Assembly: GCA_031835245.1 (NCBI GenBank)
Contig: JAVKOQ010000019.1
Location: forward strand, 17,501-81,500
DNA from: Balamuthia mandrillaris
Taxonomy: Eukaryota; Discosea; Longamoebia; Balamuthiidae
Length of the DNA stretch: 64,000 nt
Reading direction: 5' to 3'
The position numbers were made by a program, and so were the translations under genes. Numbering within the stretch: position 1 is the stretch's first letter; each line of letters begins with the position of its first letter. Positions 34,820-45,348 of this stretch are shown here, piece by piece. Under the pieces are notes generated by a model, which saw only the letters and a list, made by a program, of their open reading frames with translations, was not told the DNA's origin and searched no databases.

Positions 34820-35464
34820 AGAGAAAGAGAAAGAGAAAGAGAAAGAGAAAGAGAAAGAGAAAGAGAAAGAGAGAGAGAGAGAGAAAGAGAAAGAGAAAGA
34901 GAAAGAGATAGAGAGTAGAGAAGCAAATAAAAACCAACCGTAAGCAAAACTTCAAAAAAAAAGTAGAGAGGAAGGGGAAAAATGAGAACCTGGGATAAGG
35001 ATCGAATACGCAAGTCCAAACTTTCCATTTCCACATTCTGCACCTCCAAAAAATTTGCAATCTGCAAATCCGATGAAAGGGAGAGAAAGCGAGAGGGAGA
35101 GAGAGAGAGAGAGAGAGAGAAAAGGTTTTAAAAAATAAAACAAAGACAACTTTGACAAATCACTTTTTAACTTCTTTCCTCATCTTTCTCTCTTGTTCGT
35201 TCCCTCTTTCTCTATTCTCTCTCTCTTGTTTTCTCTCTTTCCACGAACCTGAAGGCCGACGTTGTGGACATGGTAGACGACGTTCTCGAGGGCGTCCGAA
35301 ACGAATTTTTTGGTTTGGGCGATGTCGCTGCTGCCGCTGTCCTTGAGGGTCCCCTTGCAGTGGTCAAAGATCTGGGACAACGTTTGCTGGTTGTTTGCCA
35401 GCTCTTGCAACGCGGCCGGGACGGCCTCCGCGCAGCCCGTCAGGTCCAACGGCAAAGCCTCCAT
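34376..35464 (-). CDS. ABI: ABI, Abl-interactor subunit of the SCAR/WAVE complex
   Basis: ABI is one of five subunits of the WAVE complex, which turns on Arp2/3-driven actin branching under Rac. Four exons join in phase. Exon 1 (from 35464) gives LQELANNQQTLSQIFDHC and TKKFVSDALENVVYHVHNVGLQ, the family's TKxYTxxALxxVxYxI block. Exon 2 gives IANFLEVQNVEMESLDLRIRSLSQ; exon 3 RMKQCHE and a charged segment; exon 4 the tail TELPPSAQPLPRF...STSSS. The protein is only about 170 residues: it has the helical assembly region and a short Pro-containing tail but no SH3 domain, as in plant and Dictyostelium forms. GA repeats fill two introns. An ATCGACAAACG promoter-like sequence lies 84 bp upstream. CARMIL is the next host gene. 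Confidence 0.85.
34779..34914 (-). repeat. (CT)n/(CTTTCT)n microsatellite in ABI intron
   Basis: On the plus strand GA dinucleotides pass into about fifteen GAAAGA hexamers and back. On the ABI sense strand this is a pure pyrimidine tract of about 135 nt ending near the acceptor of exon 3, so it may act as an overlong polypyrimidine tract. Confidence 0.9.
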
Positions 35465-35872
35465 TTGTTGTTCTTGTTTATTGCTGCTTTGCTGTTTATT
35501 TTTTTTTAATTTTTTTGTGGAATATTTTGTGAAATGTGTTCTCGTTTGTCGATAGTTATCGAAAAATTATGATAGATTTTCGTTGAAGCAAAAAGTTTAA
35601 CTCCTGCGATAATTATTTGACAGATCTGATAAAATTCGGACCTGGCGCAACATTCGTTCATTCCACCGCTTCCATGGAAGATGGCCTTAACTTGTGGTGC
35701 TTGGGAGAGAGAAGAGAGATGAAGAGACAAGAACGACGAAGAAAACAACTGACACCTTTCCAATGGGTACAATGAAAAATTATCCAAAAAATTTAGCTCA
35801 CAACCCCACTCAAAATTTACTACCAATTTTTGGACGATTTTCCCCATCTCATACTCCCTTGCCATTGGGATA

Positions 35873-37082
35873 TTGTCAACTGAGCTCTAGATACAAATTT
35901 TCCGCGTGAATTTTAGCTGGCTGGAACCATATTCCCAACCCTACCAGAATTTTGTGCGGGTGGAACCCTAAAAACTCTGCAAGAATTATGAGAGGGGAAA
36001 TGATGATCTTGTTATTATGCTGCAACATGATGAAAAACAGTGAAACCAATGGTGTTACAATTCAAAGTTATGCACTCCAGCAGCAAGGGTTACAAGATAG
36101 GATTGCTGCTGGTCACTCTCTCGCCATGGTTCTGAAAGAGCCTTCCACTTTGATTTCCACAACCCAAAAGGGGATTCCACTCTTGCCCTAAGTCTGCGGA
36201 GCTCTTGGTTTCTCTTTTGTTGAACCTCAGACAAGGTGGTGCCTGCCCTGGCGGCTACAGGAGTGATAATCTTAACGTTTTCAAACATATCACGGGGAAG
36301 GTCGAAGTGGCAATCCGCAACAATGTTTGCTCCTTTCCACTTGCAATCAAAGTGTTCCTTTTGGGCCAGAACCCAATGGGCATCATAGGTCTTAGGGGAG
36401 TACCCTCCCCAGAGACCACGGACCCTGTTTTCAAGGTCAAAGACCACCATGTACCTGCAACCAGGACGATTTTCTTTGAATGACCAACAATCATCCTTCT
36501 TGGAGATGGTCCTCCTGCCCTCTTTTTTGAGATCCGTGGAGTCCATCGTGAGGTTCACCTTTTCAAGCCATTTTGGGCGTCGAACTTGCACACCAGCCCT
36601 CTTCCAGGCCTCTTGTCTGCCCCACTTGATCTGGCGTCTTCCCCACTTGGCCATTACCTGCCTAAGCACCTTGGTATTGTGCTGCAAGGACTTGGCACTT
36701 ACTCCAAGCCATGGGCGGACTTCATCATGGAGGGAGTTATAGCCTTGGCCTGTTAGGTCCTTGTACAGGGCCACAACAATTGAGTTGGAGATGAATTACC
36801 CTTTCTTCTTCAACCCCCACAACTTCGGTTGTTTTGAAAGAACATACTTGGTTATCGCTGCCAAGGTCTCTTTCTTCACCCTTCGGAGCACCTTTTGCTT
36901 CAGTTCCCCAGGCTTTTTCGGCATCGTGGACCACTTTATGCTTCTACTTTCTTTTTTCCTCTTTGACTTTTTGGTGGATGTACCTGGTTCCAACGTACAC
37001 CAAAAGTTCGTAGGGTTGGGAACATATTCCCAACCAGCTAAAATTCACGCGGAAAATTTGTATCTAGAGCTCAACTGACAAA
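35873..37082. mobile_element. PIF/Harbinger-type DNA transposon
   Basis: The termini form inverted repeats of about 70 bp. The left arm (35873-35944) and the reverse complement of the right arm (37010-37082) share 'gagctctagatacaaatttt', 'ccgcgtgaattttagctgg' and 'ttcccaacccta', with few mismatches. The 1.2-kb element encodes one DDE transposase on the minus strand. The target-site duplication is not clear: the flanks of the outer 'gagctc' both read 'aact', but this could be part of the arms. It sits between ABI and CARMIL without breaking either. The nearly intact arms suggest a young copy. Confidence 0.8.
36055..36924 (-). pseudogene. DDE transposase of the PIF/Harbinger-type element
   Basis: The frame reads from a basic N-terminus (ATG at about 36924, MPKKPGELKQK) to a stop at 36055, with one in-frame TAA at 36796-36798. 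The catalytic triad is recognisable: D in TMDSTDL, D in IVADCHFD, and E in ARVESPFGLWK, followed by the family ending AAGVHNFEL. The DDE_Tnp_4-like order (SFKENRPG, then G-YSPKTYDAHW) fits PIF/Harbinger nucleases. The frame can be read about 23 codons further upstream of the ATG. The single stop makes this copy probably non-autonomous; no Myb-like partner gene is present. Confidence 0.7.
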
Positions 37083-37172
37083 AAGGGTCTCTGAATTTTA
37101 AACAATAGCGGCACAATAGTCTTCTACACAACAAAAAAAACACAAAATAAAAACAGCATCACCAATCACATT

Positions 37173-40100
37173 TTAGGAAGCATCGGTCTCGCTCATCATC
37201 GGTCTTCTCTGTGGTTTTCTCTGTGGCCTTCTCCTTTGTGGTCCTTGTGGCCTATCCTTTGACATATGGATCAACCTCTTACCCTCTCCCGCCGGTAGTT
37301 CATCCAATGAAGAAGAAGAAGCTCCAGCCCCACTTCCTGCACCAGGACGGGGACTGCTCGAAGGTCCTCCGCTTCCACCGGTAACACGAAGACCTCCTTC
37401 GTTGCTATCGCCAGGCTCGTCCGTGCCAGAGGATGCTTCAGAACTACTGGGAGAGACGCGCTTGTTGCCCTTGGGAGGAGGCGTGGGCAGAACTTTGGGA
37501 GGCTTGGAGCCTTTGGGAGGGAGCTGTGGGGGGATTCTTCGAGCAGAGCCTGGTTCGATGGGCGGAAGCACAAAGCCACCGGGAGGAGGATGGATTCCTG
37601 CCACCATTGGAGCGGATGCCCCAGAGGAGGACAAAGAGGGAGAAGGAGAAGAGTTGGAAGGAGAAGAGGAAGAGGAATCATCCAACGATTGGCGGGCGGA
37701 AGTGGGAGGAGCGCCAGAGGCAGAGTCGCTGTCTTGGTTGCCACGGACGCCATAGAGGATGTCCTCCAATTGATCCAGCAGTTTGTTGACGACCTCATCC
37801 CCTACTTCCTCAATGGTCTTAACTAGCACAGCCCCAAACTCATCCGCGATCTGTGAGGCAGCTCCTTGCGCCAAGATTCTGCTGACCTGCTCTGCGGGCA
37901 ACGACTTTTGCACACGCTCCTTCAAACGATTGGAGAGATCTGCCAGTGTTGCTCTGTCAAAGCTGCCATAGGACTGCTCCAATTGCTGCAGGACGCGTTC
38001 CACCAGTTGGCCGTGAGTCTGTTGAAGGAAAGGCAGCAACTTGGAGGCGAACTCGCCGCAACGAGACTTGACCTCGTCCTCCACGCCCATGGCCACCTCT
38101 TCCTGGATCAAATGCAGCGCCGAGAGGTGGGTATCGTTATCTTCCGCGTCCTTCAAGACCTTGGCCTGGTCGGGTGTGATATTGCCTTCTCCCGTGGCGT
38201 TCTTGATGCGCAAGCGCAACTTCTGTATTTCCTCTCGCTCCCCAGCGCCCAGCATGTTGATGTGTGAGGTGTAGCCCTTTCGCTTCTCGAAGCGGCTCTT
38301 GGGGGAGAGGTTTCGGGCGATGGCAGCAGATATCTCTGACACGATCTCATGGATGGCTGCCTGAGAGCTGTGGCCTTCCGCTTTCAGCAGGTCACTGACA
38401 TCAATAATCGGCACGGTCATGTAGACTAAGACGGTGTTGCGCTCCAAACCGGTTCTAAAGCCTTGGAAACCAGGCAGGCGCGTGCCATTGCGATCCCATT
38501 CTAGGGATTGCAGGCTGCGGTTGGTTTGAAGGGCTTTACCGAGGGCAATACCGCCTTTGTCGCCCATGGCATGCCCGCTAACGTTGAGATGCTTGAGGGT
38601 GTCGTTAGTGGCGAGGGCGTAGATGAAAGGCAGCAGGTCGTTCTTGAGCTCGTTGCCAGAAATATTGGTGCTGAGGTCAAGGCGTTCAAGAGGATTCTCG
38701 GAGCAAACAAGCTCCACGAGTGCGTCTATCATTTGTAACCTTGACTTGGTCTTGCCTGGAATGAAGGCAAAAGAGAAAAAAAAATGAGAAATAGAAAACA
38801 AAACAAAACAAGATATCCTCGGAGGGAAAAACGTGTGTTTGTGAGAGAGGAGAAACCTTTAAAGTTATCGCCAATTTTGAGTTCTTTGATACCAGTGTTG
38901 GCACAGAGTCCTTCCGCCAGGATGGAAATGCCTTCATCTCCCAACTCGTTGTTGCTCAGGTCCAAAGACTCAACATTAGCGAGGTCAGTGGCCAAACCGC
39001 TGATCATGTTGGCTCCTAAGACGCCCAACTTATTGTCGGCAATGTCGATTTGGATGTTTTGAAGGTATTTGTTGTCTGCAATAGCTTTCAAAACGTCCCT
39101 CAAAATATTCACTGGAAGAATTCAAGAGTCAACATGAGAATGATGCAAAGATAAAGGAATGAGTGGACTATGAGAATGACAGAGATTAGTACCAGGGATG
39201 GCCGTATCTCTAAGTTTAAGGATTCGCAACTTTGAACAAGACTGAATAAACTTTTTGAACACGGGTCCACACTTAGGTGTGACCTTATTGTGAGAAAGAT
39301 CTAGGACCTCTATCTCAGTGCATCCTCTCATAGCAGCCGCGAGGATCGTCTCCAAGTTGGCTGTCGTGTTATCCAGGTTGAGCACTTTTAGCGCGTTGGT
39401 GGAGGAGAGATAGTTAGCGAGAGCGGAGGAGCCATCGTTGTCCAGCCGGTTGTGGCTGACGTCGAGATGGACCAAGGTCTTGGGCATGTGGGGATTTTTT
39501 TTGAGGCCGTTGGCGAGGGCACTCATGCCTTTCTTACCGCCATCACAGTGAGATACATCCAAATAAGCCACGCCTGTTTAACAGGTACGATTAACCGAAG
39601 AAACAGAGAGTGAGAAGGCAAGATAGAAAGGACAAAGGAAAAAAGAGAAACCATGATTGAGAGAGGCTACAGCAGCGCCAAGAGCGGCAACACCCTTGTC
39701 AGAGGCAGGATTCCAGGACCAATCGATGGAGGTAAGGCTGCTGCCCTTGTTTTTCGCGATAGCATCTCCAACCTGCTCAAAGGCTGAGGAGTTGCCCTCC
39801 ACTTTGCTCAAAACTAACTCCTCAATGGTAGTGTTCTCCTGCAACATCTCTGCCACAATCCTCAATGCGTCCTTGTCGAACTTGTAGTCCCTGGCCACGA
39901 AACCGGTGAAGTATGTGTTCCAGTGAAGAGCATCCACCAACGCACGGAAATCACCAGGTGTCACCGGCTGCTCCAATTCGCGAAGGTTGAACTCTTTGAC
40001 GTTATTGGCAGGGAGAAGGTTGTCCATGTCCCAACAGATGTCCGCTCGGATGGGCACCCGGTACATGTCACAGAGGCATTGGTATGTGTTAGAAAAGCCG

Positions 40101-40202
40101 CCGCTGGTTTTGGCTAATGTTGCTTGAGCTGTATCGAACAGAAAAACCAGTGTTAAAGAAGCGACAGAAAAAAAAAAGAGAATACCAACGTAAAACATAA
40201 AC

Positions 40203-40241
<39 letters not shown>

Positions 40242-41214
40242 TCGAGTTAGGTACTTGGTCCATCAACGTTTTTGATCCTGGAAGGAGGGTCAACCGAGAG
40301 AGTAAACCGCAGTTGGTCGGGCATGTTGAAAAAGCTGTTTTGGAAGGATTGGCGCAGGTGTGTGATGATGTCGTCAGCGGCGCATTCTCGCAACACCACT
40401 GGAAAAGATTTAAATACAAGTTGCACCTTTGTTGTTTGAAAAACAACAGATATTCTCTTCATGAGAAGAAAGAAAAGAAAAAAGAATAGAAAGAACAACA
40501 AAGAAGAGAAGGTGAGGGAGAAAGTAAGAAAAGAGAGCGTAACGCACCGAAGCTTCATCTTTGGAGTTAACCTCCTTCAGCTCAAGCATGCTTGCGTCCC
40601 TGAACAACTGTTAACAACAACAATCGTCAATAAGAAGAAGAAGAAGAAGAAGAAGAAGAAAAGGAAGAAGAGGAAGAAGAGGAAGAAGAACAAGAACAAG
40701 AACAAGAACAAGAACAAGAACAAGAACAAGAACAAGAACAAGAACAAGAACAAGAACAAGAACAAGAACAAGAACAAGAACAAGAACAAGAAGATCAGAA
40801 AGAAACGACAAGAAACAAAGACACAAAGAAAGAAACGACAAAAGAAAGAAACCTTTGCAGAGTTTCCTTTCAGTTGGAAGAAGTAAACCCGAAACTTGCC
40901 GATGACACAAAGCCTTTCCTCCGTCTTTTTCTTGCTCACGTTCTCCAGGTAATAACCTGCCCATTCCACCTCTTCCTTTCTCTGCTGCAACACAGAGCGA
41001 ATCAGCTCTAAACGGTGCATTGCAGGCAGCCCCAAACAAATAGTAAAGTCGATGTAATATAGAGTCCAACAGAGGAAAGAAAGAAGGAAAGAAGAAGAAG
41101 AAGAAAGAGAGAATATTTGAGTTTTTTTGTGTCGGCTGGATGCAAAAAAAAAAAAGCAACAACACCTTTCTCGCTGGCCGTCACTTCTTTCCTCGCTACG
41201 GATGCTCCTTCCAT
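37173..41214 (-). CDS. CARMIL: CARMIL, capping protein/Arp2/3/myosin-I linker
   Basis: CARMIL proteins uncap actin filaments by binding capping protein at the leading edge. Exon 1 (ATG 41214) joins a CARMIL-type PH domain (ELIRSVLQQRKEEVEWAGYY, KKKTEERLCVIGKFRVYFF, then RDASMLELKEV). A link follows (LRECAADDIITHLRQSFQ), then about 16 leucine-rich repeats (SLDLSNNELGDEGISILAEGL, HLNVSGHAMGDKGGIALGKAL), the helical dimerisation region (LVERVLQQLEQSYG) and a Ser/Pro-rich tail. The tail holds PPPKG-type proline motifs and RLIHMSKDRPQGPQRRRP, which fits the capping-protein interaction consensus LxHxTxxRPKx6P almost exactly. About nine exons. It is complete, about 1,050 residues, ending MMSETDAS. 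Confidence 0.9.
40676..40792 (-). repeat. (AAGAAC)n microsatellite in CARMIL intron
   Basis: About eighteen AAGAAC hexamers on the plus strand, preceded by AAG trinucleotides (40634-40676). They form a GTTCTT/CTT pyrimidine-rich tract on the sense strand of CARMIL, between the two PH-domain exons. Confidence 0.9.
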
Positions 41215-42867
41215 CTTGTTTCCACTATGCTTACGCTATATAGACTTCTCTCCGAACCAAACGTTTTTTTTTTTTAAAAAAAAGGCGAGATATGCAAAAG
41301 AAAAGAGACGAAACGCGAGTATTGCAACTGGAACCAGATCTTGGCCACGTCCGTTGTGCAAACAAAAAAAAAACCTCTTGCAGTTACCACCCCGATCAAA
41401 GTTCTTTTTCGTGTTTCGTGGAGTGCCGCCCTTTTCCACAAACCACCAAAAATAAAAAATGCGGTCAAATATTGGATTTTTTCGGCAATTTTCACGAATT
41501 TAGTAATATTCACGGAGTTACAAGGGCAACCAACCATAATCAATTAAAATTCGAACTCCGTAGATGCTTTTTTATGAGGGGTCGTTGCCTCTGGTGGTTT
41601 CATGCTGACGTCATGCCAAGGAATGAATCAGGCATTGAGGAAGGTCCCTTGCAGCAGCCGCTCTCGGGGGCATGGAAATGCCGTAAATGGCTACAAGGTT
41701 GGCTGTAGGGCGGTGCGCTTTTCAAGTGGGACTTTGACAAGAGAGAAGAGCTGCAGGAGCAAGGGCTTTGGCTTTGTGGAGTTTGCACGGAGGAGGCCCA
41801 GAAGGCTGCTCTTTCTTGCAGTCATTACATTGAAAAAGCAACTTTTACTTTTTTCTCTAGCTTGGCTCATCAGTTCATCGGCCATGCGTGTGTGCTTTTT
41901 TGCCCTCAAAAACAAGGCTGTGCCTCAAACTTCGGCGAAGGGTAAACCAGGACCAACAAATGAAACGCAGGAGTGTCAACCCCTTTGTTTGGTGCGCCAG
42001 GTGAGCAACACCATTCGCGCACAAAACAAAGAGCACACTCCACAATACTACGGGCGGTGATCGCACTTATCACCTGTGTGTTAACTCCAGCTGTTTTGCA
42101 CCACGACAAACAAGAGATGGGATATCAGTGAGAAAGGAAGGAGAGCAGAGAGAGAGAGAGAGAAAGAGAGAGAATGGTATTTCTACTACAACCTGTTGCA
42201 AGAGGTACAACACCAGACGACAATCACACACAAGGGGGTTGTTGGGTGTGCCAGTGCGCCAAAGAAAAAGCAGGTGACCAACGCACATACATACGACCTT
42301 CTACAAAAAACCACTTCTGTCCAGACTTAAAACCATTGATGCAACCAACCCCTACAAAGAAAGAGGAAAAAAAAGGTGAAAAGAGAGAAAGAGAGGAGGC
42401 AAAGGACGCATAGAAAAAAGGGAGAGAAAAGCTACAGCAGTAGCACAACAAACCACTTGTTGCTCCGCCGCTGCACTTACCACCCCACAATTTACAAATG
42501 TTGAGCTAAACATAAAATAAACAACGTTATCACCCACCAATATCCTCCAGAGTGCGTCCGAATAATGAAAAAGAACCTCGTCTGTGTGTTTCTTTTGTGT
42601 TTTACAAGTGTGGCTTTGAAAAGTAACAAAGCAAAGAAAAAAAACGGTGGTGCGATGTGGGCCTCCCTACCTCCTTCGTCTTCGTCCAGTGCGAACGCAA
42701 CGACAACGGAGAGAAATCTTTCCCTCTTGTCGGCTTCACAGTCGCGCGAGAGCTGTCCCTTGGTTCGCCAGCCACTATTGTGCTGTTTGTGTTGTTTGGG
42801 CGGTCGGATGGCGTGTTGCTGTAAGCACTGCAACAACACACAATGCGAAACGGAAAAAAGAACGAAC
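41215..42867. other. Spacer upstream of CARMIL with an RRM relic
   Basis: A TATATAG box on the minus strand (about 41236-41242) lies 25 bp before the CARMIL ATG. At about 41735-41850 the plus strand encodes RSKGFGFVEFA, an RNP1 motif of an RRM, and then in another frame TEEAQKAALSCSHYIEKATF, the usual RRM ending. The rest is low-complexity spacer. A 122-codon ATG frame at 42565 with a signal-peptide-like start is antisense to the orphan gene's 3' end and is not accepted as a gene. Confidence 0.5.
41735..41850 (+). pseudogene. RRM domain remnant
   Basis: The strand encodes SCRSKGFGFVEF, matching RNP1 ([RK]GFGFVxF), followed one frame over by EEAQKAALSC-HYIEK, which fits strand β4 and helix α2 of an RRM. 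The frame change falls in the run of GGAGGAGG at about 41790. No RNP2 or exon boundary was found around it, so it seems a decayed gene piece rather than a working exon. Confidence 0.4.
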
Positions 42868-44838
42868 TTAACCACTTTTCTCTTGCTTCACGGGAAGGAG
42901 CCTCGGCAAGTTTCCATTGCCGCGTTGCTCTGACGAAGCGGGAGGAGCAGAGCTATTGTTCATCGGCATAGTCAACGTGATCGGAGTTGCCGTTACAGGC
43001 GGGGCACCACTGCTGCAAGCACCATTTACATTATTGCTGCCTGTGAAGGAGAGCCGAGGAGCGCCACCAGGCAGAGACCAGAACCTGCTAAAGCTGCCGC
43101 TGTTGCTGCGAGAGAGCGAAGGAGAGCGGTAATAATAATCAGAGCGAGGAGAGAGACGCCGCGGCGAGGAGACGAAGTGATTGTTGTGGTTGTTGTGTTG
43201 TTGGGGATTGTGGTTCGAAGCAGCTAATAAAAATATCGGTGTGCGAAGAATGCAGAAGAAGGTGAATGCAAGGAATCAACGAAGATAGGAAGAAGGACGC
43301 AAGAGGAGAGAAGCAAACCCGTTCTAAAGAGGGGAATTGGCCATCCGACCGCCAAAAATATAAAAACAAACTAAAAACCAAACAAAAAAATGGCAGCAAA
43401 AAAGACCAAACTCCCCTTTTTAGACCGAGCAGCTTTCCTCCTCCGCGTCATCATAGGAACCAGAAAGGAGGAGAGAAGGTTGGGCAAGGAAATAGTCACC
43501 TTCGTTGGATGTCGACGAGGGCAAAAACATGGCAAAGAGTTCTTCGAAGTTGGGTTCAGCGGGAGACTCCGTTTCCGTAGTTGCCGATGTGGTCTGAGTT
43601 GTGGATGAGGGAAGTAGTTCTTGAGAGGAACGAAGATGATGATGATTCAAAACAGAAAAGAGGTCTTCGCTGCCAGCCGGTCTGTTGTAGAAGTCCTCAA
43701 AGTTATTGAGGCCCGAATAAGGCGAGCCGGTGGCCACGTTCCGTCCTACCTCCCTTTGAAGGCCTTCGCTCCAAAGGCGGTCAATTACCTCGGGGAGCTT
43801 GCCCGCTATGTCGGAAGGGATTGTCCGCACCACCTTTCTTACCGTTTCGGGTCGTTCTTCAGCAGCCATATTGTTGTAGGCCTCTACCAAGCCGTGTAAG
43901 TGCTTGGTGAATCGGGCCTGCGCGCTGAGCCCCTTTTTTTCCGCAGGTTCTTTGGCCTTATCGGTTTCCTGTTCCTCCGTGCGTTGACGCTTTTGCGCGC
44001 GTTGTTCGGCAGGAGCAGCAGTCTCTTCCTCTTGTTCCGCTTTCACTTGGGGAGCCTGAGCGAGAGCAGCAGCTCCGCTTGCAGAAGCAAGGGTGCGAAG
44101 GATGGTTCCCATCAGCTCCTGCTGCTCTTTCTGTTGCGCCTCGATCCGAGACAGGCTCTCCTTCAGTGTGTCGTTGAAGGTGCGTTTAGCACCCTTGGCC
44201 ACCGCAGTTCGATTCCGCTTCAGCTGCGCCGGCTTGGAGACGACCTTGATCGGCTCGGAATAGACGGGAGCGGGCAGCTCTAAAGGGGAGCCGGTCGAGG
44301 TGGTCGGTCGGAACTTGACAAGGAAAAACATGTCCTCGTGTTGGGAGGAGAGCACACTCAGCTTCATGTCCACCAGAACGGACTGGCCATTATTGGAGAC
44401 CTTGCAGTCGTACTCCATGGGAGGGGACTTGATGAAGTCCACCATCTTTTCTGCCGCAGAGTTGGTGTCGTATAGAAGGGAGGCCTTTACGGTGAATCTG
44501 TGAAAGTTAACGTCAGCGGGAATTTGGCCCTCCAGTCCAAGCTCCATCTCAAAGGGGTTGTTCTTGATGACGGCATGCACGTTCTTCTTCACACCGTTCT
44601 TGTAGATCTTGTCCTGCTCCAACGAGCCCTGCCGCCGCACCACCAATCGATAGGGCGCAGTGGAGGCAGCTTTTGTGGTTGCGGATGTGGAGGGAGCAGA
44701 GGCTGTGGTTTGTTTGGGTTGCGTTTGAGGGGCAGGCACAGTGGGCCGTGCGGCCGTCGTTGTCGTGGTTGTTTTGCGCTCCAAGTCCATCTTTTCAGAA
44801 GCGCTGTGTGTTGTTGTAGCGGAGATGGGTTGTTGCAT
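42868..44838 (-). CDS. Uncharacterised, possibly DNA-binding protein
   Basis: Exon 1 (from the ATG at 44838) has a Thr/Ala-rich leader of 60 residues, then a folded β-rich region (about 62-190: YRLVVRRQGSLEQ, GVKKNVHAVIKNNPFEMEL, VDMKLSVLSSQHEDMFFLVKF). A basic segment (KRNRTAVAKGAKR) and Gln/Glu coils follow, then an acidic C-terminal part. A donor at about 43462 joins in phase to 43224-42868, adding a Ser/Asn-rich tail with SRSNSGSFSRFW. The layout (β-rich domain, nuclear basic patch, acidic region) suggests a transcription factor; I considered the amoebozoan CudA family but cannot show it. Without the second exon the protein would be 472 residues, ending ESCSV at 43420. Confidence 0.6.
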
Positions 44839-45303
44839 CTCTAAAAATCAAAGGGAAAAATCAGTAGCGCGCTTTGCGAAAGAGCTGCTACCTGGAGGGG
44901 GAAAAAAATAATCAAAGTGTGTGTTTTTAATGTAGCGGTCGTGTAGCGTGTAGTGTTGTTGCGAGGGGGGAAAGAAAAAAAGTGAAAAAGTCGGGAAAAA
45001 GAAGCTTTTATGTGGCTGCCACAACAATAGGTGAAGCCGATTCCCCAACCTTTCCTGGGCAACCCTCGACGCAGATTTGCTATATCAAGCATGGGTGACG
45101 TTGGCTTGCTGATGTGGCACAAGCTCTGCCCGTGTTCTGCGAATGAAATCTGAAGAAAAACTGCGCCAATTATCGTGCATTTTGGCGAACAATTGGAAGA
45201 AATTGAGAATAATCGATTGGCAGGTACAACTTTGTTGATTTTTCGATAAACCTCTGTTTGAATTGATTGTAACCTACTCACTTTGAGGTTCCCGCCAATT
45301 TTT

Positions 45304-45314
45304 GTCTACAAAAA
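45304..45314 (+). promoter_or_regulatory. GTCTACAAAAA variant of the promoter element
   Basis: TTTTTGTCTACAAAAAATG lies 45 bp before the ATG of the SAP-domain gene, in the same orientation and spacing as the GTCGACAAAAA elements, with one base changed in the core. Confidence 0.35.
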
Positions 45315-45348
45315 ATGAAAGTAAATACTGTAAAAAAAAGTAGCGCAA

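Noticed and set aside
40461-40886. Lys/Asn-rich 141-codon ORF
   Set aside because: Produced by the AAGAAC repeat inside a CARMIL intron; it is antisense to the host gene.
42565-42933. 122-codon plus ORF with a signal-peptide-like start and a cysteine cluster
   Set aside because: It overlaps the 3' exon of the orphan minus gene, whose frame is Ser/Asn-rich and joins in phase; no family was recognised for the plus frame.
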